Assembly: GCF_039954625.1 (NCBI RefSeq)
Contig: NZ_CP157199.1
Span: 620,001 to 684,000, forward strand
Source of the DNA: Pontimicrobium sp. SW4
Lineage (GTDB): Bacteria > Bacteroidota > Bacteroidia > Flavobacteriales > Flavobacteriaceae
Direction of reading: 5' to 3'
DNA: 64,000 nt
Positions 52,156-59,595 of the stretch are shown here, piece after piece. The notes below the pieces were generated by a model. It had not been told where the DNA came from and made no database searches. It worked only from the letters and a program-made list of their open reading frames with translations. Positions within the stretch are counted from its first letter, which is position 1. Each line of letters begins with the position of its first letter. A program made the translations under genes and the position numbers.

Positions 52156-52230
52156 TTTGTCATTTCGACATGAGCAACGCGATTGAGAAATCTCATTATG
52201 AGATGTCTCACATGCGTTCGACATGACAAA
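52156..52230. repeat. Nested palindromic repeat between trpC and trpF
   Basis: Outer arms TTTGTCAT…TCGA and TCGA…ATGACAAA; inner stem GAGAAATCTCA with TGAGATGTCTC. It ends adjacent to the trpC stop (52231), in the 121-bp gap with the 52117 palindrome. Confidence 0.7.
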
Positions 52231-53016
52231 CTATTTTTTTAAATTTTCAATAAACAATTTAGCACTTACCCCAGGATTATCAGTTTTCATAAAGTTTTCA
52301 CCAATTAAAAATCCTTGATAACCGTAAGGTTGTAATTCTTTTATAGCTTGAATTGAACTAATGCCACTCTCAGATACTTTTACAAAATCATCAGGAATCA
52401 TTTTGCTTAAGGTTTTGCTGGTTTCTAAACTTACCTCAAATGTTTTTAGATTTCTATTATTTACACCTAACATATCTAATGATGGCATAGTTGATTTGTG
52501 TAATTCATCTTCGTTATGTACTTCTAAAAGTACATCTAAATGCAAACTTTTAGCTAACTCCGAAAATTGTTTGATTTCTTCTCTAGTTAAAATGGCTGCA
52601 ATTAATAATATAATATCTGCTCCAAATGCCTTGGCTTCTAAAATTTGATAGGCATCTATAATAAAATCTTTACGTAAAATAGGCAAATTGCAGCTTTCCC
52701 TAGCTATTAATAGATCATCCAAAGTGCCACCAAAGTAAATTTCGTCCGTTAATACAGACATGCCACAAACACCAGCGTGTTCATACCCTATGGCAACATC
52801 ATCAACATTTGCGGTGTCATTAATTATGGATTTTGAAGGAGAGCGTCGCTTAAATTCTGCTATAATACCCGAAGTACTGTTTCTTAATTTTTGAGCTAAC
52901 GAAATCGTTTTTCTATCAAAAAAAGGTATTTTTTCCAATGTAGTTATTGGAATGAATTCTTTTTTCAGTGCAACTTCTTTTTGTTTGTCTAAAACTATTT
53001 TACTTAATATATCCAT
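52231..53016 (-). CDS. trpC: Indole-3-glycerol-phosphate synthase
   Basis: 261 residues from ATG at 53016 (MDILSKIVLDKQKEVALKKEFI); the longer frame to 53025 would need TTG. TIM barrel with IIAEFKRRSPSKS (catalytic Lys and Glu), ISVLTDEIYFGGT, LRKDFIIDAYQILEAKAFGADIILLIAAIL and NNRNLKTFEVSLE. It catalyses the ring closure to indole-glycerol phosphate. Follows trpD. Confidence 0.96.
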   Translation of the reverse strand: MDILSKIVLDKQKEVALKKEFIPITTLEKIPFFDRKTISLAQKLRNSTSGIIAEFKRRSPSKSIINDTANVDDVAIGYEHAGVCGMSVLTDEIYFGGTLDDLLIARESCNLPILRKDFIIDAYQILEAKAFGADIILLIAAILTREEIKQFSELAKSLHLDVLLEVHNEDELHKSTMPSLDMLGVNNRNLKTFEVSLETSKTLSKMIPDDFVKVSESGISSIQAIKELQPYGYQGFLIGENFMKTDNPGVSAKLFIENLKK

Positions 53017-53058
53017 TTTTGTCAATCTGAATTTGTTTTAGGTTCTGATTATTTGTGC

Positions 53059-53086
53059 GATGCTGAAACGAGTTCAACATAACGTT
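53059..53086. repeat. Palindrome between trpD and trpC
   Basis: GATGCTGAA-ACGAG-TTCAACAT (53059-53080), with one G·T pair; related to 47655-47675 and 48010-48036. Confidence 0.65.
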
Positions 53087-54077
53087 AATTACTCAATTCA
53101 ATTAATGCTTTTAGACTTTTTTTTGCTTTTCCGCTAAGTAAAGATTCTTTTGCCAACTCAAAACCTTGCTCATGATCTATCTCTTTTGATGTAGCAATTG
53201 CCAATCCTGCATTAGCACAAACCACATTATTTTGTGCTTCTGTACCATTTCCGCTAATCACGTTTATAAATATTTTGGCAGCATCCTCGACTGAATTTCC
53301 ACCATAAATTGATTCTTGGGTTATTTGTTTTATACCCAAATCTTCTGGTGTAAACATGGTTTCAGAATGATTAGAAATCACCTTGGTTTTTCCTGTTAAA
53401 GAAATTTCATCATAGCCATCAAGCGCATGAACTATGCTATAATTTTTATCGGTTTGTTGATATAGATAACCATACAAACGTTGTAATTCTAAATTAAAAA
53501 CACCAACCATTTGGTTTTTTGGGAATGATGGATTTACCATTGGTCCTAACATATTAAAAAATGTTTTCACACCTAATTCTCGTCTAATTGGCGCTACATT
53601 TTTCATGGCTGGATGAAATAGAGGAGCATGAAGCACGCAAATTCCAGTTTGGTCAATACATCGTTTTAAGAAATCTTTATTACTAGAGAATTTTATGCCT
53701 AAATATTCCATAACGTTTGAAGAACCACAAGCAGAAGACACACCATAGTTACCATGTTTAGAGACATTCACTCCAGCTCCAGCTGTAACAAATGATGACA
53801 ACGTAGAAATATTAAAGGTGTCTTTACCATCACCTCCTGTTCCACATAAATCAACAGCATTGAAGTCTTTTAAATCTATAGGAATACATAGTTCTAAAAG
53901 CGCATCTCGGAACCCTTTTAATTCTTGAAGAGTAATACTTCGCATCATATATACGGTTAGGAATGATGCTATTTGGCTTTGGTTGTATTGCCCTTCGGAA
54001 ATATTTACTAAAACCTGTTTCGCTTCTTTGCTAGAAATATTTTCGTGATTTATAAGTCTATTCAGTAATTGTTTCAT
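53085..54077 (-). CDS. trpD: Anthranilate phosphoribosyltransferase
   Basis: 330-residue enzyme attaching phosphoribose to anthranilate. DLCGTGGDGKDTFNISTLSSFVTAGAGVNVSKHGNYGVSSACGSSNVMEYLGIKF includes the GTGGD PRPP-binding loop and the KHGN/SSxxGS substrate loop; HPAMKNVAPIRRELGVKTFFNMLGPMVNP is also typical. It starts 3 bp after the trpG stop. Confidence 0.97.
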   Translation of the reverse strand: MKQLLNRLINHENISSKEAKQVLVNISEGQYNQSQIASFLTVYMMRSITLQELKGFRDALLELCIPIDLKDFNAVDLCGTGGDGKDTFNISTLSSFVTAGAGVNVSKHGNYGVSSACGSSNVMEYLGIKFSSNKDFLKRCIDQTGICVLHAPLFHPAMKNVAPIRRELGVKTFFNMLGPMVNPSFPKNQMVGVFNLELQRLYGYLYQQTDKNYSIVHALDGYDEISLTGKTKVISNHSETMFTPEDLGIKQITQESIYGGNSVEDAAKIFINVISGNGTEAQNNVVCANAGLAIATSKEIDHEQGFELAKESLLSGKAKKSLKALIELSN

Positions 54078-54080
54078 AAT

Positions 54081-54647
54081 CTAAGAATTAACCCAATTTT
54101 CTAGTATTTTTTTTCCATCAGGAGTTAATACTGATTCTGGATGATATTGCACGCCTTTAACATCATAATCTCGGTGTCTTAACGACATAATTTGCCCATT
54201 TTGGTCGAAAGAAGTGGCTTCTAAACAATCTGGTAGACGTGTATTTACTACCCATGAGTGATAACGACCTACTTCAATGTTTTTCTCTAGCCCAGTGAAT
54301 AAAGATTCATCATCAACACTTATAGTCACGTTGGTCGCTACGCCATGATAGACTTCATCTAAATTAACTAACGAACCACCAAAAACCTCTCCTATAGCTT
54401 GTTGACCAAGACACACACCTAAAATGCTTTTAGTAGGTGCATATTCTTTTATAATTGCTTTTAAAAGACCAGCTTCATCTGGAATTCCAGGACCAGGTGA
54501 CAGCACAATTTTGTCAAAAGGTTTTACGTCTTCTAAGTTTAATTTATCATTTCTTACTACTGTTACATCACAATTTAAATCCTCTAAATAATGAACGAGA
54601 TTATAAGTAAAACTGTCGTAGTTATCTATTACTAATACTTTTTTCAT
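54081..54647 (-). CDS. trpG: Anthranilate synthase component II (glutamine amidotransferase)
   Basis: 188 residues from the ATG at 54647 (MKKVLVIDNYDSFTYNLVHYLEDL); an upstream in-frame extension to 54674 would overlap trpE and is not needed. The class I amidotransferase triad shows in GVCLGQQAIGEVFGG (Cys) and VQYHPESVLTP (His, Glu). It supplies ammonia to TrpE. In some bacteria the same protein also serves PabB. Confidence 0.96.
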   Translation of the reverse strand: MKKVLVIDNYDSFTYNLVHYLEDLNCDVTVVRNDKLNLEDVKPFDKIVLSPGPGIPDEAGLLKAIIKEYAPTKSILGVCLGQQAIGEVFGGSLVNLDEVYHGVATNVTISVDDESLFTGLEKNIEVGRYHSWVVNTRLPDCLEATSFDQNGQIMSLRHRDYDVKGVQYHPESVLTPDGKKILENWVNS

Positions 54648-54654
54648 TGATGAC

Positions 54655-56052
54655 TTATTTAATTCTTTCAGCAATTTCTAGAGCTTTTGTTAAAGCTCCT
54701 AATTTATTATAAACTTCTTGTAATTCGTCTTCTGGGTTAGACTTAGAGACTAATCCTGCACCAGCTTGCCAATGCAATTGATGGTTTTTACTTAAAAAGG
54801 TTCTAATCATAATAGCATGGTTGTAATTACCATCAAAATCCATAAAACCAATAGCACCTCCATAAAAAACTCTACTTGTTTTTTCGTAATCTTCAATTAG
54901 TTGCATCGCACGATGTTTTGGCGCACCACTTAGTGTTCCAGCAGGAAAGGTGTCTGCAACTACTTGCATAGTTGGTACATGTTTATGTTTTATTCCAGTA
55001 ACTTTACTAACTAAATGAATTACATGAGAAAAGAACTGAACTTCTCTATATTTTTCGACAGTCACATTATTACCATGTCTGCTTAAATCATTTCTAGCCA
55101 AGTCAACAAGCATGACGTGTTCGGAATTTTCTTTAGCATCCTTTACTAATTTTTCTGCTAGTTCTGCATCTTTTAAGTCATTTCCAGTACGTTTAAACGT
55201 TCCAGCAATAGGGTGAATTTCGGCTTGACCATCACTAACTACAAGTTGTGCTTCAGGTGAACTTCCAAAAATCTTAAAGTTTCCGTAATCAAAATAGAAG
55301 AGGTAAGGTGAAGGATTAATACTTCTTAATGCACGATATACATTAAATTCGTCGCCCTTAAAATTTTGCTGAAACTTTTTTGAAAGCACTAATTGAAATA
55401 CATCCCCTCTAGCACAATGCTTTTTTGCTAATTCAACATGCTGCTTATATTCATCGTCAGTTAAATTTGAAGAAATATCGCCTTCAGCTTTAAAATTATA
55501 AGATGCAAAATTCTTTGCTTTTATAAGGTGTTGAATGTCTTCTACATTATTTTCTGAATTAAAGCAATGTGCAAAAATATATGCTTCATTTTTAAAATGA
55601 TTAATGGCAATAATATTTTGATAGACTGCATAATAAATGTCTGGAATATCTAAGGAACCTTCTTTTTTAGAAATGTTTATATCTTCAAAATACTTAACTG
55701 AGTCGTAAGCTGTATATCCAAAAATACCATTATTAATAAATTTGAAGTTTTCTTTAGAGTCTGCTTCAAAGCGTTTTGTAAACTTGTGGATTTCATCAGT
55801 TACATTAGCTTTAGTTGCTTCACAAGTTTCTGAACTTCCATCAGGAAATTTTTGAGTGATTACTTCATTTTCAACTTTAATAGATGCAATAGGGTTACAA
55901 CAGATATAAGAAAAACTATTATCATTAGCATGATAATCACTACTCTCAAGCAAAATACTATTAGGGTATTTGTCTCTAATTTTTAAATAAATACTAACAG
56001 GCGTAATAGTATCTGCTAGAATTTTTGTGTAATGTGTTTTTAATTGATACAT
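54655..56052 (-). CDS. trpE: Anthranilate synthase component I
   Basis: 465-residue chorismate-binding enzyme. PNSILLESSDYHANDNSFSYI carries the LLESS feedback-binding motif for tryptophan. The C-terminal half has IHPIAGTFKRTG, HVMLVDLARNDLSRHG, FPAGTLSGAPKHRAMQLI and FYGGAIGFMDFDGN. First structural gene of the operon; ATG lies 15 bp after the attenuator hairpin, which places it under attenuation control. Confidence 0.97.
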   Translation of the reverse strand: MYQLKTHYTKILADTITPVSIYLKIRDKYPNSILLESSDYHANDNSFSYICCNPIASIKVENEVITQKFPDGSSETCEATKANVTDEIHKFTKRFEADSKENFKFINNGIFGYTAYDSVKYFEDINISKKEGSLDIPDIYYAVYQNIIAINHFKNEAYIFAHCFNSENNVEDIQHLIKAKNFASYNFKAEGDISSNLTDDEYKQHVELAKKHCARGDVFQLVLSKKFQQNFKGDEFNVYRALRSINPSPYLFYFDYGNFKIFGSSPEAQLVVSDGQAEIHPIAGTFKRTGNDLKDAELAEKLVKDAKENSEHVMLVDLARNDLSRHGNNVTVEKYREVQFFSHVIHLVSKVTGIKHKHVPTMQVVADTFPAGTLSGAPKHRAMQLIEDYEKTSRVFYGGAIGFMDFDGNYNHAIMIRTFLSKNHQLHWQAGAGLVSKSNPEDELQEVYNKLGALTKALEIAERIK

Positions 56053-56067
56053 ATTTTTATAAACTAA

Positions 56068-56097
56068 AAAAGGCTTGTCGTGAATGACAAGCCTTTT
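56068..56097 (-). terminator. trp attenuator (intrinsic terminator)
   Basis: Minus strand AAAAGGCTTGTC-ATTCAC-GACAAGCCTTTT (12-bp stem) followed by U-rich sequence, 15 bp before trpE. The loop and adjoining base pairs (ATTCACGA, 56085-56078) are complementary to TCGTGAAT just after the leader peptide stop (56136-56129), which is the antiterminator pairing. Confidence 0.9.
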
Positions 56098-56139
56098 GAT
56101 ATTATTATTTAAATATACGATAGGGTTAATTCACGAATG

Positions 56140-56187
56140 TTAGTTTCGAAAATTCCACCACCAAGTATTATTTAAAATTGAGTTCAT
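56140..56187 (-). CDS. trpL: trp operon leader peptide
   Basis: 15-codon frame ATG at 56187 to TAA at 56142-56140, reading MNSILNNTWWWNFRN. Three consecutive Trp codons (TGG) at residues 9-11 are the mark of a translation-coupled attenuator. The stop lies 4 nt before the antiterminator strand. No strong ribosome binding site is seen in the ~8-nt leader, which is common in this phylum. Ribosomes pausing at the Trp codons when charged tRNA-Trp is scarce would free the antiterminator strand and allow trpE transcription. Confidence 0.9.
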   Translation of the reverse strand: MNSILNNTWWWNFRN

Positions 56188-56201
56188 TTGTTTTGTTTGT
56201 T

Positions 56202-56232
56202 CAAATATAGAAATGAAAAATTTGTTTGCAAA
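56202..56232 (-). promoter_or_regulatory. trp operon promoter
   Basis: Minus strand TTTG (56232-56229), exactly 19 bp, TATATTTG (56209-56202): a perfect match to the Bacteroidetes housekeeping promoter. The start would fall about 8 nt before the leader ATG at 56187. Confidence 0.85.
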
Positions 56233-56249
56233 CTATTTTCGATAAAAAT

Positions 56250-56283
56250 AAAAGGATTCCTATTTTTTTACAGAAATCCTTTT
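56250..56283 (-). terminator. Terminator of the YceI gene
   Basis: AAAAGGATT pairs with AATCCTTTT; on the minus strand it is followed by a T-rich tail. It insulates the yceI transcript from the trp promoter. Confidence 0.75.
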
Positions 56284-56310
56284 GTTATTGAGTATTAATT
56301 TCACCTAATA

Positions 56311-56883
56311 TTAAAACTGTAAATCTACAATAAGATCAAACTCATCATAAATAGCTTTGTCTTTTAAGTTATCAAAAAAGCTATTAGATTTATATTCTAT
56401 GCCATATTTTGTTCTATCTACTTTTAAAGAAGCTGTGGCTTTGTTTCCATAAATAGACATCTCAAAAGAAACAGGGTTAGTTTTTCCTTTAATGGTTAAA
56501 TCAGCATTGACAGTATATGAGTTTTTGCCACTCGATTTTACAGCTTTAAAATTAATATTTGCTAATGGATGAGATTCTACACTAAAAAAATCGTCTGATT
56601 TTAAATGATTATCTAGATTTGTAGCAGATTTACCTTGCATATCTGTAGTTTTGATACTAGTCATATCCACGATAAATGTACCTCCAGTTAACTTATCATT
56701 ATCAAAATTTAAAGATCCAGATTTCAAGGATACAATACCTGAATGGGATCCAGTTACTTTATATGCTTTCCATGTTATATTACTTTTAGTAACATCTACG
56801 TTTTTTTCTGAAAGAGAAGTAAAGGAAGCTAAAGTGATTGCTAGTACTAAAATTAAAGTACTTTTTAAAATGTTGTTTTTCAT
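56311..56883 (-). CDS. YceI family periplasmic protein
   Basis: 190 residues with a signal peptide. The lipocalin-like YceI fold is shown by VDVTKSNITWKAYKVTGSHSGIVSLKSGSLNFDNDKLTGGTFIVDMTSIKTTDMQG, HLKSDDFFSVESHPLANINF and DLTIKGKTNPVSFEMSIYGNKATASLKVDRTKYGIEY. Relatives bind polyisoprenoid or amphiphilic molecules. Located 38 bp downstream of the MarR-type gene, probably as its co-transcribed partner. Confidence 0.92.
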   Translation of the reverse strand: MKNNILKSTLILVLAITLASFTSLSEKNVDVTKSNITWKAYKVTGSHSGIVSLKSGSLNFDNDKLTGGTFIVDMTSIKTTDMQGKSATNLDNHLKSDDFFSVESHPLANINFKAVKSSGKNSYTVNADLTIKGKTNPVSFEMSIYGNKATASLKVDRTKYGIEYKSNSFFDNLKDKAIYDEFDLIVDLQF

Positions 56884-56921
56884 AATAATGTTTTTTTTAA
56901 TTGTAAAATTGTTTGAGTTAT

Positions 56922-57374
56922 TTAAGTTCTTAATTTTTCTAGTAAATAATTTAATTCTTGTAATTCGTTGTTGCTAAGTTTATTAGTCATATCTAAATCC
57001 TTTTTATTAATAATTGGATCAATTTGAGCTATAAATTCCAAGCCTTTTGCTGTTATATACATTTCAATTTTTCTACGATTTTTTTTACAAATTTCTCGGG
57101 TTACAAACCCTTTTTTATTTAGCTTATCAACTAAGCGAGTGGTGTTACTCATCTTATTGAGCATACGTTCTTGAATAGTGCTTAAATTAGCTGGGTTTCC
57201 ATTTTGCCCCCTTAATATTCGTAGCACGTTGTATTGTTCTAATGTAAGGTCAAAATTTTTGAGGACCTGTTGCAAACCTTCTTTAAACCAATTACTTGTA
57301 TATAGTACATTTACTATCGACTTACGGCTTAAAGGCATTTTTTTAGAACTCTTAATATCTTTTTCTATTGACAT
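56922..57374 (-). CDS. MarR family transcriptional regulator
   Basis: 150 residues from the ATG at 57374 (MSIEKDIKSSKKMPLSRKS); the longer frame needs a non-ATG start. Winged helix-turn-helix: LDLTLEQYNVLRILRGQNG, NLSTIQERMLNKMSNTTRLVDKLNKKGFVTREICKKNRRKIEMYITAKG, with the RxD/K-type wing. The palindrome TGTATATACA at 57376-57385, between the -7 TATATTTG (minus, 57405-57398) and the ATG, is a candidate self-operator. Ligand and targets unknown; yceI is adjacent. Confidence 0.9.
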   Translation of the reverse strand: MSIEKDIKSSKKMPLSRKSIVNVLYTSNWFKEGLQQVLKNFDLTLEQYNVLRILRGQNGNPANLSTIQERMLNKMSNTTRLVDKLNKKGFVTREICKKNRRKIEMYITAKGLEFIAQIDPIINKKDLDMTNKLSNNELQELNYLLEKLRT

Positions 57375-57375
57375 T

Positions 57376-57405
57376 TGTATATACAACAGTTAACGAGCAA
57401 ATATA
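57376..57405 (-). promoter_or_regulatory. Promoter and palindromic site of the marR-yceI operon
   Basis: On the minus strand TATATTTG (57405-57398) matches the -7 consensus; no -33 TTTG at 19 bp. TGTATATACA (57376-57385) is a perfect palindrome adjacent to the start codon, a typical position for MarR binding. Confidence 0.5.
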
Positions 57406-57492
57406 TTCAAGTTCTTAAAACTCTTATAAAATGAGACTATAATTTTATGTTAAAAATTGAGATTGATTAATATTGATGTTTAATTTTATAGC

Positions 57493-58011
57493 ATGAGGTA
57501 TTTAATAATGTTTTGTTTTTTTATTTTTTTGTCATGTAATGAAAAAATTAAATCAAAAGGAAATTCCAATAAAACGGTTGATTTTATAGGTATTGAACTT
57601 GATATTTTAAATTTTGATGGATTGGAACCTTACTTGCAAAGGAATGATGACAAAGTTTACGTAGTTAACTTTTGGGCAACTTGGTGTGCACCTTGCGTCA
57701 AAGAGTTGCCTCATTTTGAGGAATTAAATGAGAATTATAAGGATAAAAATGTTGAAGTGATACTTGTGAGTTTAGATTTCCCTCATCAATACGATAGCAA
57801 ATTGAAACCATATATTAAAGAGCATAATTTAAAATCGAAAATAGTAGTGCTTGATGATGTCGATATGAATACATGGATTCCAAAAGTTAATGAAAATTGG
57901 GATGGTGCTATTCCTGTAACTATTATTTACAACAAAGATAAACGTGAGTTTTATGACCAAACTTTTACATACGAAACATTAGAAAACGAGTTAAAACATT
58001 TTTTAAAGTAA
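57493..58011 (+). CDS. TlpA-like thiol:disulfide oxidoreductase lipoprotein
   Basis: 172 residues, lipobox IFLSCNEK (Cys15). Thioredoxin fold with VVNFWATWCAPCVKELPHFEELN: the redox pair is Cys65 and Cys68 (WCAPC). Periplasm-facing, likely to reduce disulfides or supply reductant for cytochrome or other thiol proteins. First of four plus-strand genes (TlpA, redoxin, two rhodaneses) dedicated to thiol or sulfur chemistry. Confidence 0.9.
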   Translation: MRYLIMFCFFIFLSCNEKIKSKGNSNKTVDFIGIELDILNFDGLEPYLQRNDDKVYVVNFWATWCAPCVKELPHFEELNENYKDKNVEVILVSLDFPHQYDSKLKPYIKEHNLKSKIVVLDDVDMNTWIPKVNENWDGAIPVTIIYNKDKREFYDQTFTYETLENELKHFLK

Positions 58012-58106
58012 ACACTATGAAATGAGCCAGTTCAAGTCGTTGATAACAAACGAAATGATATTTGGCGAATTACATTTGACCGATAAAAACAATAAAAATT
58101 ATACAA

Positions 58107-58733
58107 ATGAAATTTATTAAAACAGTATCAGTATTTGCAATTGTATTAGTTGTAAGTGCTTTTTCGCTAAATACCACAACTTCTAGTGGTTATGAAGTTG
58201 GAGACATTGTAACTGACTTCAATCTTAAAAATATAGATGGTAATATGGTGTCATTGGCAGATTATACAGATGCTAAAGGCTTCATTGTCATTTTTACATG
58301 TAATACTTGTCCTTATGCAGTAGCTTATGAAGATAGAATTATCGCATTAGATAAGAAATACGCATCTAAAGACTATCCAGTTATTGCTATTATGCCAAAC
58401 GATCCTGATGTGCAACCAGGAGACAGCATGGAAGCAATGAAAGCGAGAGCTGCTTCAAAAGGATTTACATTTCCATACCTAATGGATGATGGTCAAAAAA
58501 TATATCCTCAATATGGAGCTACTAAAACACCGCATGTTTACGTTTTAGAAAAAACCAATAAAGGTAATGTTGTAAAGTATATTGGTGCTATTGATGATAA
58601 TTATAAAGATGCTTCTGCTGTAAACACGAAATATGTTGAAAATGCTGTAGATGCTTTATTAGCTGGAAATGAAGTCACAGAAACTAAGACTCGTGCTATA
58701 GGCTGTTCTATAAAAGTTAAAAAGAGTAACTAA
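58107..58733 (+). CDS. Thioredoxin-family redoxin
   Basis: 208-residue exported protein with a signal peptide (VVSAFSLNTTTSS). The AhpC/TSA-like fold has EVGDIVTDFNLKNIDGNMVSLADYTDAKGFIVIFTCNTCPYAVAYEDRI; the active pair is Cys65 and Cys68 (TCNTC), a form found in the redoxins often annotated as 'thioredoxin family protein'. The C-terminus has an additional Cys (IGCSIKVKKSN), which might act as a resolving residue. Downstream of the TlpA gene by 95 bp. Confidence 0.88.
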   Translation: MKFIKTVSVFAIVLVVSAFSLNTTTSSGYEVGDIVTDFNLKNIDGNMVSLADYTDAKGFIVIFTCNTCPYAVAYEDRIIALDKKYASKDYPVIAIMPNDPDVQPGDSMEAMKARAASKGFTFPYLMDDGQKIYPQYGATKTPHVYVLEKTNKGNVVKYIGAIDDNYKDASAVNTKYVENAVDALLAGNEVTETKTRAIGCSIKVKKSN

Positions 58734-58791
58734 AGTAAAGTGTAACATTTTATTTTTTTTATTGTCTTTATAATAAATCCTAAAGAAGTGT

Positions 58792-58799
58792 TAATTTTG
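58792..58799 (+). promoter_or_regulatory. Promoter -7 element of the first rhodanese gene
   Basis: TAATTTTG, 15 bp before the ATG at 58815. Suggests the rhodanese pair has its own promoter in addition to any read-through. Confidence 0.5.
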
Positions 58800-58814
58800 T
58801 TGAAAAAATAATTT

Positions 58815-59129
58815 ATGGCAAATTTAACTCAAGAAGAGTGGAAACAACAATTAGCAAGTGATACTAACGCTGTTATACTAGATGTACGCACTGATGCTGA
58901 AGTTTCTGAAGGAATGATACCTAATGCAATTCAAATGGATATTTATAAAGGCCAAGGGTTTATTTATAAACTTGAAGAGTTAGACAAAACGAAGAATTAT
59001 TATGTGTATTGTCGCTCTGGTGCTAGAAGTGGACAAGCATGTTCTATTATGAATCAATTAGGTTTTAAAAACGCATATAATCTTGCTGGAGGCATTCTTG
59101 AGTGGAATGAAGACCTTGTAAGCAACTAA
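58815..59129 (+). CDS. Rhodanese-like domain protein
   Basis: 104-residue cytoplasmic rhodanese domain that could transfer sulfane sulfur. NAVILDVRTDAEVSEGMIPNAIQMDI opens the fold, and YYVYCRSGARSGQACSIM holds the catalytic Cys66 in the loop CRSGAR. No signal peptide, unlike its neighbour. It starts a two-gene unit with the lipoprotein rhodanese 12 bp downstream. Confidence 0.92.
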   Translation: MANLTQEEWKQQLASDTNAVILDVRTDAEVSEGMIPNAIQMDIYKGQGFIYKLEELDKTKNYYVYCRSGARSGQACSIMNQLGFKNAYNLAGGILEWNEDLVSN

Positions 59130-59141
59130 AGATATTTTATT

Positions 59142-59546
59142 ATGAGACGAATCCTTTTTGTATTAATAGCATTTATGGCATTTAATTTTAGCTGTAAGGA
59201 AGAAACAACTACAAGTCAAATAGAAATAATTTCTCCTGAAGAAATGCAACAGATTTCTCAGATTGAAGGGGTACAACTAATAGATGTTAGAACACCTCAA
59301 GAATATGAAGAAGAATATATTGAAGGATTCCAAAATATCGACTTTTTCTCAGATACTTTTTCTCAAGAAATAGAGCAATTAGATAAATCTAAACCAGTAA
59401 TTGTGTACTGTAGATCAGGTAGAAGAAGTGCTAATTGTGCGAAACAACTTAAAGAAAAAGGTTTTATAAAGATCTATGATTTAGAAGGGGGTATTGCAAA
59501 ATGGCAATTTGAAGGTTTTGAGGTGAAAACAAAAAGTTTGCCATAA
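59142..59546 (+). CDS. Rhodanese-like domain lipoprotein
   Basis: 134 residues, lipobox AFNFSCKEE (Cys18). Rhodanese domain with VQLIDVRTPQEYEEEYIEGFQNIDFF and the catalytic loop YCRSGRRS with Cys90, IYDLEGGIAKWQFEGFEV at the end. Periplasmic partner of the preceding cytoplasmic rhodanese; sharing of sulfur across the membrane is inference. Confidence 0.92.
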   Translation: MRRILFVLIAFMAFNFSCKEETTTSQIEIISPEEMQQISQIEGVQLIDVRTPQEYEEEYIEGFQNIDFFSDTFSQEIEQLDKSKPVIVYCRSGRRSANCAKQLKEKGFIKIYDLEGGIAKWQFEGFEVKTKSLP

Positions 59547-59563
59547 AAAAAGAATTACTATAT

Positions 59564-59591
59564 AAAAAAGTGACATGATAGTCGCTTTTTT
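59564..59591. terminator. Terminator between the rhodanese gene and the kinase gene
   Basis: AAAAAAGTGAC and GTCGCTTTTTT pair with one G·T, around a 6-nt loop; it works in both directions for the convergent genes. Confidence 0.85.
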
Positions 59592-59595
59592 TATG

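Noticed and set aside
58012..58106. A small gene between the TlpA and redoxin genes
   Set aside because: Only a three-codon frame (ATGAAATGA) follows the TlpA stop; nothing longer is supported.
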